Of a DNA stretch of 64,000 nt, positions 41,439 through 49,856 are shown in pieces. The position numbers and the translations under genes were made by a program. The stretch comes from Chryseobacterium gwangjuense (GTDB lineage Bacteria; Bacteroidota; Bacteroidia; Flavobacteriales; Weeksellaceae): contig NZ_JAJTNP010000004.1 in assembly GCF_021311115.1 (NCBI RefSeq), positions 1 through 64,000 on the forward strand. Direction: 5' to 3'. How positions within the stretch are numbered: the stretch's first letter is position 1; every line of letters begins with the position of its first letter. Under the pieces are notes generated by a model. It was not told the DNA's origin and searched no databases. It saw nothing but the letters and a program-made list of their open reading frames with translations.

Positions 41439-42284
41439 TTACCAATCTCTCTTTTTCAAAATCCAGTAAGATCCGAAAATGAAAATCGAACACCAAACCA
41501 GACAGGCAATTAAGCTTTCTGTTGGGTAATGGAATTCATATTTTATGCCCATCATTTTGGCCATATTTAATCTTGCCATTGGATTGGGAATAAGATTCGA
41601 CATGCTCTCCAAAGGCAATAGGTGGGATATAAAAAAGTCATTTTGTAAAACTTCGTTTCTTTGAGCGCCCTGTAATCCTCTTATTTTTGTGAAAACTTCA
41701 ATACCGGATAAGATGCTTTCTCCGATCCAGAAAACAAAAAATGCAAGAAATACAAAAATTGATTTTCTCAGTAAAATAGAAAGAAACATCAGGAAACAGA
41801 AGAATGTGAACAGTTTTAAAAAGTAATTTCCGACAAAGAAAATTTCTTCAAAAACTTTTGCAGACTCTGTTGTGTTGGAGTATCGATATCCTAAAAACAT
41901 TGTGATTGCAAATACGACTACCGTTGAAACTATGGTAAAAATGCTGATCGTCAGTAATTTTGAACCAATAAATTCTTTTCTGCTTAATCCGTCAATCGTA
42001 TTTTGTTTGAACATTCGGTCACTGAATTCCTGACAGATGGAGAAAACAATAATCAATCCTAAGAAAATTTTCAATAAAGCGACAATCCAAGTCGTGAAAT
42101 TCCAGATTTCCGGAAAATTATAAATTCCTTGTTCTTTCAAATTAACGGGCTCTCCAAAAAGATCAAAATCAATTAATCCAATGAAAAGGAATACGATAAG
42201 AATGGCGAAATATAAGATCGTAAAAACCTTGAATGGTCTGTAATTCAGGTTTTTGTAATATTCTAGTTTTAATAGTTTTGTCAT
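41439..42284 (-). CDS. ABC-2 type transporter permease
   Basis: A 281-residue inner-membrane protein with six predicted helices, among them FTILYFAILIVFLFIGLI, WIVALLKIFLGLIIVFSI, LTISIFTIVSTVVVFAITMF and a last helix CLVWCSIFIFGSYWIL, ending KKRDW. The segment FSDRMFKQNTIDGLSRKEF between helices 2 and 3 is typical of ABC-2 permeases. It starts 2 bases after the ATPase stop, so the two form one exporter of unknown substrate. Confidence 0.88.
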   Translation of the reverse strand: MTKLLKLEYYKNLNYRPFKVFTILYFAILIVFLFIGLIDFDLFGEPVNLKEQGIYNFPEIWNFTTWIVALLKIFLGLIIVFSICQEFSDRMFKQNTIDGLSRKEFIGSKLLTISIFTIVSTVVVFAITMFLGYRYSNTTESAKVFEEIFFVGNYFLKLFTFFCFLMFLSILLRKSIFVFLAFFVFWIGESILSGIEVFTKIRGLQGAQRNEVLQNDFFISHLLPLESMSNLIPNPMARLNMAKMMGIKYEFHYPTESLIACLVWCSIFIFGSYWILKKRDW

Positions 42285-42286
42285 GA

Positions 42287-43189
42287 TTAATTTGTGTTTT
42301 TTACAAGTTCAAGGAATTGAGATTCTAACGATAGTTTTTTCTTAACTAAATGGGATAAGAAAATACCTTTTTCAGCCAGTTTTTGGTTGAGTGTAGAAGC
42401 TGAAACGGAAGCATCTTCACGAATGTGAGCTTTTATGGTATCGCCCTCACTGTCGATAGAGCTAAACCAATGGATCTCTTCCAGTGTTTGAATAAGTGCT
42501 GTTTTGTTATCGGCTTTCAGCTCAAAATATCCATGGCTGTTCGTCATTTCGTCTACTCTTCCACAGTAGATAGAATTTCCTTCTTTTAAAACGATCACAT
42601 GGCTGCATATTTTTTCAATTTCATCTAAAAGGTGACTGGCAATAATAATGGTAATGCCTTGTTTTGCAATATTGTTGATGATTTCTCTGATTTGGATAAT
42701 TCCTTCAGGATCCAGCCCGTTAGTAGGTTCATCCAAAATTAAAACTTCAGGATTATTAAGCATTGCCGAAGCAATTGCTAAACGTTGTTTCATTCCCAGA
42801 GAAAAAGTTTTAAAAGTGTCTTTTTTTCTTTCTAGAAGACCAACTATACTCAATACTTCATCAATTCTCTGAAACGGAGTTCCTTTAATTTCTGCAACGA
42901 TTTTCAGGTTGACTTCTGCACTTAAATAAGGATAGAAATTGGGTTGTTCGATAATCGCTCCGATTTTTTTTAATGTTTCGGAATCTGTTCCTTTTTTACC
43001 AAACCAGTACCAATCTCCGCTTGTAGGGTTTATGGTTGAAAGCAGCATCCCGAAAGTGGTGGATTTTCCGCTTCCGTTAGGTCCCAGAAGTCCATAAACA
43101 TTGCCTTTTTCTACATCGAAGGAGATATTGTTTACAACGATTCTTTTGAATTTTTTAGTTAAATTCTTTACTGACAAAATTTTTTCCAT
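42287..43189 (-). CDS. ABC transporter ATP-binding protein
   Basis: A 300-residue ATPase from the chosen start MEKILSVKNL. Walker A is LLGPNGSGKSTTFGML, the Q-loop is IEQPNFYPYLS, the signature is FSLGMKQRLAIASAM, and Walker B is VLILDEPTNGLDPEG. The C-terminal 80 residues form the extension found in export-type ATPases of the bacitracin/BcrA class. The frame is open 22 codons further upstream, but this adds an unlikely N-terminus. Confidence 0.93.
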   Translation of the reverse strand: MEKILSVKNLTKKFKRIVVNNISFDVEKGNVYGLLGPNGSGKSTTFGMLLSTINPTSGDWYWFGKKGTDSETLKKIGAIIEQPNFYPYLSAEVNLKIVAEIKGTPFQRIDEVLSIVGLLERKKDTFKTFSLGMKQRLAIASAMLNNPEVLILDEPTNGLDPEGIIQIREIINNIAKQGITIIIASHLLDEIEKICSHVIVLKEGNSIYCGRVDEMTNSHGYFELKADNKTALIQTLEEIHWFSSIDSEGDTIKAHIREDASVSASTLNQKLAEKGIFLSHLVKKKLSLESQFLELVKNTN

Positions 43190-43277
43190 GTAATTTGTTT
43201 TACATAGTAGTAGTGTATGTTTTTTACAAAATGTTACAGAATTATCATAAATCAATTTACATTTATCCTAAATACCC

Positions 43278-43285
43278 TAAATTTG
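43278..43285 (+). promoter_or_regulatory. Putative -7 element of the AAA ATPase gene
   Basis: TAAATTTG matches TAnnTTTG and lies 19 bases before the ATG at 43305. A matching -33 TTG was not found. Confidence 0.4.
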
Positions 43286-43304
43286 ATAGAATTAATCAGT
43301 CACT

Positions 43305-44666
43305 ATGAAGTTAATTGAATTAGCAAAAGAATTGAAAGTTTCGGCGGAAGCGATAAAACAGTTTATTCAGGATTTTGATCTTGAATTAGGGGTTTGTATC
43401 AGCACCAATTTTGAAGTGAAAGAAGACTTTGAAAAATTTGCCAGAGAAAATATTGAGTTTTTAAAGATTTATGAAAAAGATTTAGATAAAAATAAAACAC
43501 TAGAGCAAATTGCCGAAACCATCAAGCAGCCGAAGGATAAAGTAGAAAAGGCAATCAAGGAAAGCAACCCGAATATTTTTGATAACGGACTTTTTAAATC
43601 TTCCATTTCAAGCTACGGAATTGATAATAAATTAGGCGGAAATTATGAGTTTGTCTACAACTATTTCGGACATAAAGTAAGTCTTAAACAGAGGGATTTT
43701 ATCGGTTACAGAGATTTGTTTTTCCATATATCAGGTGTTTTAGAACCTTTTTTAAATCCTCAACAAATTAAAGATTGGGGCATTAATAAACCAGCTGGAA
43801 TTATTTTGTACGGTCCTCCTGGAAGTGGAAAAATTTTTTGGGCCAATAAAATAGCGGAAATTATAGGCTATCAGTTCAAAGAGGTGAAAAAACATTATCT
43901 GGGAACTTCGTTTGTAGATGGCAACAAAACCAACTTTAACGATTTTCTTTTAACAATGATGAAAGAAGATAAAGTGTTACTTTTCTTGGATGATTTTGAT
44001 GAAATTATGCTGGAAAGAACCCCTGAAACTAATGTTGCTTCATGTAACCTGGAAACACAGGAAATTATTCTTCATTATATCAGCAAATTTGAACAGGAAG
44101 ATCTATTGATGGTAGGTTCTGCAAATTCTGTATCTGAAATTGATGAGGAAATTTTAGCTCCCGGAAGATTCGATGTGATGATTCCCGTATTTCCACCCAA
44201 TGCAGCTGAGCGCTCTGAAATTATTCTGTTTGCAATGACAAGAGGATTGGAAGGTGATTCTTTGCTGTACCAGATTCTTAAAAATAATAAAGCAGATAAA
44301 GTTCCTTTTTGGCATGAAGTTGCCTCTCAGATGAAAGCTTTTAGCAATACAATGCTGATTGATTTTACCCAGAGTCTGAAAAAGAGAATAAAAAATCTAT
44401 ATCAAAGAACCAAGAACGAGAATCTAAAAATCGATAGAAACCTTTTGAATGGAGCTCTAAGAGATGCTGCAGGAAAACTGACTGAAGAATATCTGGATCA
44501 GGTAGCCAGATTTTTGAGCGATGTGATCATTAATAATTTTGATCAGTTTCAGTATCGAGTTCAAAGTTTAAAAACTGAATTAGATGCATACAAAGTAGTG
44601 GAAGAACCTAGAAGAGCAATCGGTTTTCATCATAACGGAGACGAAGAAGAGAAGAGCCAAGGATAA
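43305..44666 (+). CDS. AAA-family ATPase with atypical Walker motifs
   Basis: A 453-residue protein. The first 90 residues contain two IF2_N-like helical units (LIELAKELKVSAEAIKQFI and LEQIAETIKQPKDKVEKAI). An AAA domain follows (about 130-310): GIILYGPPGSGKIFWANKI, VLLFLDDFDEIM, LMVGSANSVSEID and LAPGRFDVMIPVF. In the P-loop the Ser/Thr after Lys is Ile (I177), and the Walker B Glu is Asp (D230). A helical region closes the protein. The arginine-finger segment is intact. Function is unknown; its activity as an ATPase is uncertain. It stands alone on the plus strand. Confidence 0.8.
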   Translation: MKLIELAKELKVSAEAIKQFIQDFDLELGVCISTNFEVKEDFEKFARENIEFLKIYEKDLDKNKTLEQIAETIKQPKDKVEKAIKESNPNIFDNGLFKSSISSYGIDNKLGGNYEFVYNYFGHKVSLKQRDFIGYRDLFFHISGVLEPFLNPQQIKDWGINKPAGIILYGPPGSGKIFWANKIAEIIGYQFKEVKKHYLGTSFVDGNKTNFNDFLLTMMKEDKVLLFLDDFDEIMLERTPETNVASCNLETQEIILHYISKFEQEDLLMVGSANSVSEIDEEILAPGRFDVMIPVFPPNAAERSEIILFAMTRGLEGDSLLYQILKNNKADKVPFWHEVASQMKAFSNTMLIDFTQSLKKRIKNLYQRTKNENLKIDRNLLNGALRDAAGKLTEEYLDQVARFLSDVIINNFDQFQYRVQSLKTELDAYKVVEEPRRAIGFHHNGDEEEKSQG

Positions 44667-44688
44667 TTTATATGAATTCGCTTCGCTT

Positions 44689-44722
44689 GTGAATTTTGCT
44701 TTGCAAGTCAATTGTCAATTTT
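44689..44722. repeat. GTGAATTTTG...AATTGTCAATTTT intergenic repeat, copy 1
   Basis: GTGAATTTTGC (44689-44699) and CAATTGTCAATTTT (44709-44722) match the element at 52779-52817. The copy is embedded in a larger fold-back: TTCGCTTGTGAATTTTGCTT and the later AATTCACAAGCAAAGC (44747-44762) are complementary. Confidence 0.45.
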
Positions 44723-44787
44723 ATAATTTAATCGATCAGAATTAAAAATTCACAAGCAAAGCAGATTGTCCATTCACAAAATAGTAC

Positions 44788-44813
44788 TCATTACCAATTA
44801 CTCATTACTCATG
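44788..44813 (+). repeat. ATTACTCATTACC-type leader repeat, copy 1
   Basis: ACTCATTACCAATTACTCAT then TACTCATG runs up to and into the start codon of the FAD oxidoreductase gene. Similar sequence in the same sense orientation precedes prfB (46470-46493) and dnaJ (52090-52117). Confidence 0.5.
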
Positions 44814-45920
44814 ATCAGCGTTTGGGAGCTCGAAACATTTTACAGAAAGCGCGATATCGTTGTTATCGGAGCTGGTTTTACAGGATTATGGACTGCGATT
44901 TCGATCAAAGAAAAATATCCTGAAAAATCAGTTTTGATTATCGAACGAAATTCAGTTCCGTTGGGTGCTTCGACGAGAAATGCTGGTTTTGCCTGTTTTG
45001 GGAGTTTAACGGAAGTGATTGCTGATGCCGAGAAAATGGGTTGGGAAAAAACACTGAACCTTGTAAAGATGAGGTTTGAGGGTTTGCAGAAAATTCAGAC
45101 CTATTTTGAAAATACTGATATTGATTTTGAATTAAGTGGTGGTTTTGAAATTTTGAATACTAATGAACCCTTACTAAGAATTGATGAGGTTAACGAAAAG
45201 CTTAAATCCATTACAGGAATAGAAAAAACATACTTTCTGAATCAAAATAAAATTAAAGAATTTGGACTCGGTAAATCTGAATATTTAGTTGAAAATCCGT
45301 GTGAAGGAAGTCTGCATTCCGGAAAGCTGTTGCAGAAATTGGTGGAAAAATGTCATGAGCTTAAAGTTGAGTTTCTTTTTGGAACTGAAGTTGAGGATAT
45401 TGTTGAAGATGTAAATGAAATTGAAGTCAAGCTTTCTAAGAATTTTTCAATTAAATCGGATCAATTGATCCATTGTACCAATGCTTTTGCTTCCCGGTTT
45501 TTAAAAAAAGAAGAAATTATTCCAGCCCGTGGACAGATTATTCTAACTGAACCTATTGAAAATTTAAAACTAAAAGGAACTTTCCATTATGATGAAGGGT
45601 TTTATTATTTCAGAAACCTCGGAGATCGTATTTTATTAGGTGGTGGAAGAAATCAAGATTTTACAACAGAGGAAACAACTGCTTTTGAAACTACAGAATT
45701 TTTGCAAAATCATTTAGAGAACTTTTTAAAAGAAGTAATTGTACCCAATCAAAACGACGTTGAAATTGCTATGCGATGGTCGGGAATTATGGCGATGGGT
45801 TCAGAAAAAACACCTGTTGTAAAACAAATTTCTGAAAAACAGTTTTGCGCGGTACGACTTTCCGGAATGGGAGTGGCTTTGGCTCCGAAAATTGGAGAAA
45901 TTGTTGCTGAAATGATTTAA
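44811..45920 (+). CDS. FAD-dependent oxidoreductase (D-amino-acid oxidase/glycine oxidase type)
   Basis: A 369-residue DAO-family flavoenzyme. The dinucleotide-binding motif is DIVVIGAGFTGLWTAISI with the acidic end VLIIERNSVPLGASTRNAGF. The C-terminal part has YFRNLGDRILLGGGRNQDF and MRWSGIMAMGSEKTPVV. Such enzymes oxidise amines or amino acids; the substrate is unknown. A frame runs upstream to a TTG at 44766, but these 15 codons are made of the intergenic repeat (ITNYSLL), so the ATG at 44811 is chosen. Confidence 0.88.
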   Translation: MISVWELETFYRKRDIVVIGAGFTGLWTAISIKEKYPEKSVLIIERNSVPLGASTRNAGFACFGSLTEVIADAEKMGWEKTLNLVKMRFEGLQKIQTYFENTDIDFELSGGFEILNTNEPLLRIDEVNEKLKSITGIEKTYFLNQNKIKEFGLGKSEYLVENPCEGSLHSGKLLQKLVEKCHELKVEFLFGTEVEDIVEDVNEIEVKLSKNFSIKSDQLIHCTNAFASRFLKKEEIIPARGQIILTEPIENLKLKGTFHYDEGFYYFRNLGDRILLGGGRNQDFTTEETTAFETTEFLQNHLENFLKEVIVPNQNDVEIAMRWSGIMAMGSEKTPVVKQISEKQFCAVRLSGMGVALAPKIGEIVAEMI

Positions 45921-45934
45921 ATAAAATTGGATAA

Positions 45935-46423
45935 ATGAGATATTTACCTTTTGAGCATTTGATTTATAAGACAAATTTATCAGAACAAGACGTCATTAGA
46001 ATACTTTCTGATAATGTGGGAGCTAAAAGAAAACTCCTTCAATTTAATAATACATCGACAAAAGAATACGAAGGGTACATTAATGAAAATAGTTTTGAAA
46101 TTAATAGAATTATAAAAAACAGAAATTCTTTTCTTCCCCAAATAACCGGTATTATTCAAAAGAGTAGCAATGAAACCCTGGTTGAGGTTAAAATGAAGTT
46201 ACATTGGGGAGTATTTGTTTTCTTAATATTTTGGTGTTCTTTCGTTATTTTTTTCCTCATGATCACATTAATAGAAGCTAAAAGAATATCTGTTGACGTT
46301 TTTTTTCCTCTATCCATGCTGTTATTTGTCTATCTCTTAACAATGCTTGGTTTTAAAATTGAAAGTAAGAAATCGAAAAAAGATCTGGAGAAAATGTTTG
46401 AAGCTAAAACCATTAAGGAGTAG
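45935..46423 (+). CDS. Two-helix membrane protein of unknown function
   Basis: A 162-residue protein, mostly polar for the first 85 residues (LSEQDVIRILSDNVG, SFEINRIIKNRNSFLPQI), then two membrane helices (GVFVFLIFWCSFVIFFLMITL and FFPLSMLLFVYLLTMLGF) and a short charged tail. I do not recognise a named family. It starts 14 bases after the oxidoreductase stop and may be cotranscribed. Confidence 0.7.
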   Translation: MRYLPFEHLIYKTNLSEQDVIRILSDNVGAKRKLLQFNNTSTKEYEGYINENSFEINRIIKNRNSFLPQITGIIQKSSNETLVEVKMKLHWGVFVFLIFWCSFVIFFLMITLIEAKRISVDVFFPLSMLLFVYLLTMLGFKIESKKSKKDLEKMFEAKTIKE

Positions 46424-46469
46424 TTTTTATTTATTACAGTTTTAATAAAGTAAGTATACCTGAAAAATA

Positions 46470-46500
46470 TTACTCATTGCAACACTATTCATTACTCGTA
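46470..46500 (+). repeat. ATTACTCATTACC-type leader repeat, copy 2
   Basis: TTACTCATTGCAACACTATT and CATTACTCGTAA lie just upstream of the prfB promoter element. The sequence is a diverged copy of the element before the FAD oxidoreductase and dnaJ genes. Confidence 0.4.
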
Positions 46501-46510
46501 ATTTTATCCG

Positions 46511-46518
46511 TATTTTTG
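46511..46518 (+). promoter_or_regulatory. Putative -7 element of prfB
   Basis: TATTTTTG (TAnnTTTG) is 17 bases upstream of the GTG start of prfB, a good distance for transcription beginning about 12-14 bases before the start codon. Confidence 0.45.
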
Positions 46519-46535
46519 CCAAAAATAAAAAAATC

Positions 46536-47648
46536 GTGATCAACAACGACCAGATAAAAGAAATTCAATCAAGAATAGAGGACTTACATAAATACCTTCA
46601 AATTGATAAAAAGAAGATAGAAATTGCGAATGATGATGAGAAAACTGCCGCTCCTGAGTTCTGGGATAATCCGAAAACGGCTGAAGCATTTTTAAAACAA
46701 CTTCGTTCCAAGAAAAAATGGGTCGAAGCGTATGATGAGATCAATACCCAGTTTGAAGATATACAGGTGTTAATGGACTTTGCTAAAGAAGATCCGGATT
46801 CTGAAAAAGAACTGGATGAAGCTTTTCCGTTATTGGTTGAAAAAATTGAAGATCTTGAGTTTAAAAATATGCTTTCCAATGAAGGAGATGAACTTTCTGC
46901 AGTACTGCAAATTACAGCAGGAGCAGGTGGGACGGAAAGTTGTGACTGGGCTTCTATGCTGATGAGAATGTATACGATGTGGGCTGAAAAGCAAGGCTAT
47001 AAAATCCGTGAACTGAATTTTCAGGAAGGAGATGTTGCCGGAGTAAAAACCGTGACGTTGGAAATCGAAGGAGAATTTGCTTTCGGTTACCTTAGAGGAG
47101 AAAACGGAGTTCACAGATTGGTAAGGATTTCACCTTTCGATTCTAATGCAAAACGTCATACCAGTTTCGTTTCCGTATATGTTTATCCTTTGGTAGATGA
47201 TACTATAGAAATTAATATCAATCCTGCTGATATTTCATTTGAAACGATGAGGTCTTCCGGAGCAGGAGGTCAGAACGTAAACAAGGTAGAAACAGCGGTT
47301 CGTCTTCGTCACGCTCCTACAGGAATTATTATTGAAAACTCAGAATCCCGTTCGCAGCTTCAGAATAAAGAAAAAGCAATGCAGTTGCTTCGTTCAAGAC
47401 TATATGAAATGGAATTGGAAGAGCGTATGAAAGCCCGTAACGAAATTGAAGCCAATAAAATGAAGATCGAATGGGGAAGTCAGATCAGAAACTACGTGAT
47501 GCACCCATATAAATTGGTAAAAGATGTACGTTCCGGATATGAAACTTCGGATGTAGATTCTGTAATGAACGGAAATCTTACTCCATTCCTGAAAGCGTTT
47601 CTGATGGCTGATGGAACTGCGGTTTCTGATGATGATCTGGACTTATAA
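46536..47648 (+). CDS. prfB: Peptide chain release factor 2
   Basis: A 370-residue release factor that ends translation at UGA and UAA. It has the RF2-type anticodon-like motif SPF in [16 protein letters not shown] and the catalytic GGQ in [17 protein letters not shown]. The start codon is GTG. Unlike many bacterial prfB genes, the first 30 codons contain no CTT-TGA-C frameshift site, and the frame is continuous, so the usual autoregulation by frameshifting is absent here. Confidence 0.96.
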   Translation: MINNDQIKEIQSRIEDLHKYLQIDKKKIEIANDDEKTAAPEFWDNPKTAEAFLKQLRSKKKWVEAYDEINTQFEDIQVLMDFAKEDPDSEKELDEAFPLLVEKIEDLEFKNMLSNEGDELSAVLQITAGAGGTESCDWASMLMRMYTMWAEKQGYKIRELNFQEGDVAGVKTVTLEIEGEFAFGYLRGENGVHRLVRISPFDSNAKRHTSFVSVYVYPLVDDTIEININPADISFETMRSSGAGGQNVNKVETAVRLRHAPTGIIIENSESRSQLQNKEKAMQLLRSRLYEMELEERMKARNEIEANKMKIEWGSQIRNYVMHPYKLVKDVRSGYETSDVDSVMNGNLTPFLKAFLMADGTAVSDDDLDL

Positions 47649-47734
47649 AAATCATATCTGAATTTTCGTTAAAATATGCTAATATATTTCCTTTTGAATT
47701 TTATTAAGCTTATTTTTGTTTCACATCAATAGTT

Positions 47735-48442
47735 ATGGAAGATTTCAATAGTTGGAAGGATTTATTAAACCCGGAGTTTTATATAAATAATGGGGGATTT
47801 TGGCTTATTTTATTTATTATTTTTGCGGAAACGGGATTATTTATAGGTTTTTTCCTTCCCGGAGATTCTCTTCTTTTTGTATCGGGAATTTATGCAGTGA
47901 AAATTATTTCGGAAACCTTTGGTTCTACAGGAAGTGATTTCTTAGATACAACTATTTTAGCTTCGGCAGTTGCGATTGCAGCCATTATTGGAAACGAAAT
48001 AGGATATTATTTCGGACGTAAAACAGGTCCTGCTTTATATAAGAAGCAAGATACGATGCTTTTCAAGAAAAAACATTTATATCAGGCTCATGAGTTTTTC
48101 GAAAAAAACGGAGCTTTAGCAATCATTATGGCTAGATTTTTACCTGTAGTACGAACTTTTACACCCATTATTGCAGGAATTGTGAAAATGGATAAAAAAG
48201 ATTTCCTAAGAGACAACATAATTGGAGCTGTTTTATGGTCTTTCCTGTTAATTTTTGCAGGACATTACCTGGATAAATTATTCATGGATCAGTTTGGAAT
48301 TGATCTTAAAAAGAAACTGGAACTTATCATTATTGTTATTGTTTTAGTAACAACAGTACCGGTGATTGTTAAGTTTTTATTCGGAAAGAAAGAAGATTTT
48401 TCGAAATATGAAAATCATGATTTTGACGAAGACATTAAATAG
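47735..48442 (+). CDS. DedA family membrane protein
   Basis: A 235-residue inner-membrane protein of the DedA/VTT family. It shows the family motifs FAETGLFIGFFLPGDSLLF, GNEIGYYFGRKTGP and MARFLPVVRTFTPIIAGIVKM, with four or more helices. DedA proteins act as lipid (undecaprenyl phosphate or phospholipid) flippases and in membrane homeostasis. It follows prfB by 86 bases and ends at a strong terminator. Confidence 0.93.
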   Translation: MEDFNSWKDLLNPEFYINNGGFWLILFIIFAETGLFIGFFLPGDSLLFVSGIYAVKIISETFGSTGSDFLDTTILASAVAIAAIIGNEIGYYFGRKTGPALYKKQDTMLFKKKHLYQAHEFFEKNGALAIIMARFLPVVRTFTPIIAGIVKMDKKDFLRDNIIGAVLWSFLLIFAGHYLDKLFMDQFGIDLKKKLELIIIVIVLVTTVPVIVKFLFGKKEDFSKYENHDFDEDIK

Positions 48443-48463
48443 AATTTAATTTTAAAATATATG

Positions 48464-48490
48464 ATAACCTGCTTTTTTGAAGCGGGTTAT
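48464..48490 (+). terminator. Terminator of the DedA gene
   Basis: ATAACCTGCTT pairs with AAGCGGGTTAT (one wobble) around a 5-base loop and is followed by six T. It starts 21 bases after the stop codon. Confidence 0.9.
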
Positions 48491-48531
48491 TTTTTTGACA
48501 GATCTTCTAATCGATCATTCTAATCGGGAAT

Positions 48532-48570
48532 ACTGTCATTCTGAAAGTAGTGAAACGAATTGAAGAATCT
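48532..48570. repeat. GTCATTCTGA-family intergenic repeat, single arm
   Basis: ACTGTCATTCTGAAAGTAGT then GAAACGAATTGAAGAATCT matches, as reverse complement, the right arm of the element at 26858-26899 (AGATTCTTC...CAGAATGACAGT). Only one arm is present here. Confidence 0.6.
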
Positions 48571-48639
48571 GTAATTAATAATACCTGGGTTAAAGATTAT
48601 GAACCGTAAAATTTGAATAATTATAAGTCTTTTTAAATT

Positions 48640-48780
48640 TTTATTAAACCGTTAAGCTTTATTAAGTTGTTAAGTTTAATTAAGAACAAAATCAAAGATT
48701 TTTATAAATGAAATATCCTTAAAGTGAAAACCTAGCTTAATATTCTAAAAATCTTAAGGTATCTTAATGGTAAAATTCAT
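48640..48780. repeat. TTAAG-rich intergenic repeat, second copy
   Basis: AAACCGTTAAGCTTTATTAA, GTTGTTAAGTTTAATTAAG and later ATCTTAAGGTATCTTAATGG resemble the cluster at 29490-29620. It belongs to the 408-base gap 48443-48850, which holds no gene. Confidence 0.45.
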
Positions 48781-48850
48781 TCGCAATAAAAAATAAAATT
48801 CTTAAATTTTAAATAGGCTCCAACCTCGTCAGGATGATAGATACAAAAAA

Positions 48851-49711
48851 CTACTTTCTAATCCATTCCAAAATATTAGGGTAAATAATACTGTCTCTTT
48901 TCTTTTTACTGAAAAATCTTGGCGCATGACCTGTATTCTTCATAAAAACCAATTTATGGGGAATATCTTTGGCTGTAAGAACAGAATCTAATGTTAAACC
49001 CTGTTGTTGATTCACTAAAAAATCATGATTTCCCTGAAATAATAAAGTCGGAACATTAGAAGTATTGGCAATCGGGCTCGCTTTTTCAAAATCTTCAGAT
49101 AAATTTTTGCGGTTGAATTTTGTGCCTACTACTTTTTGTATAGTATTGGAAGTGTATTTTGAATAAAAAGATTGTAAATAGTCAGAAGAATAAAAATCTG
49201 TGGGACCGCTCAAAGAAATGATTTTTTTGATCTTATCAGGATTTTGATACCCGTAAAGTAAAGCCAAATGTCCGCCTGCACTTTCCCCTAAAAGAATGTA
49301 ATTATTAGGTTTTAAATCTGCTTTATGAGCTAAGGAATTGAATTTTTCTATAGCATCACTTATATCTTCCAGCTGATCTTTGTAGGTGATTTTTTTTGAA
49401 ACCAAGCGATAATTCATGTTGATGCTCGGAATATTATTCTTAAAAAGCATTTTCTGAATCTGGATCATGTGTTCTTTTCTTCCGTATTTCCAGGCGCCTC
49501 CATGTACGATTAAGACAATTGGGCTGTCTTCAGAATAATTTTCGGGCAAAAAAACATCCATTTTTTGCCTTTTATCTTCGCCGTATTTTAAGTTGTAAAC
49601 TTTCTGGCTGTTGCTGCCCACCCAAACCCTAAATTTGGTATTACATGAATTTAAAACAAACGTAATGCATCCTAATACAAAAAAATGGTACCTGAGAATG
49701 AGCTTTTTCAT
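48851..49711 (-). CDS. Alpha/beta hydrolase lipoprotein
   Basis: A 286-residue esterase-like protein with a lipoprotein signal (FVLNSC, C23). The oxyanion motif HGGAWKYG (70-77), the nucleophile S144 in LLGESAGGHLALLYG, the acid D230 in FQGNHDFLV and H262 in NTGHAPRFF complete a catalytic triad of the hormone-sensitive-lipase/BD-FAE type. The substrate is unknown. It is a single gene, divergent from the DUF808 gene. Confidence 0.88.
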   Translation of the reverse strand: MKKLILRYHFFVLGCITFVLNSCNTKFRVWVGSNSQKVYNLKYGEDKRQKMDVFLPENYSEDSPIVLIVHGGAWKYGRKEHMIQIQKMLFKNNIPSINMNYRLVSKKITYKDQLEDISDAIEKFNSLAHKADLKPNNYILLGESAGGHLALLYGYQNPDKIKKIISLSGPTDFYSSDYLQSFYSKYTSNTIQKVVGTKFNRKNLSEDFEKASPIANTSNVPTLLFQGNHDFLVNQQQGLTLDSVLTAKDIPHKLVFMKNTGHAPRFFSKKKRDSIIYPNILEWIRK

Positions 49712-49856
49712 ACAATAAATGTACAGAAAATCAATAGGACAAGCAATATGATTTTTTATCAGAAATAATTAGTTTTTTTAGTTTTCATCCTCCTAAAAAC
49801 CAAATTAAATAATTATTTTTGCTCTTTAACAATTATTAAAAAAATATTAAAATTTT

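Noticed and set aside
43190..43255. Upstream start of the ABC ATPase
   Set aside because: The 22 extra residues do not resemble any ABC protein N-terminus, and MEKILSVKNL is the standard opening.
44766..44810. Upstream TTG start for the FAD oxidoreductase
   Set aside because: The 15 extra codons consist of an intergenic repeat and the FAD-binding motif begins soon after the ATG at 44811.
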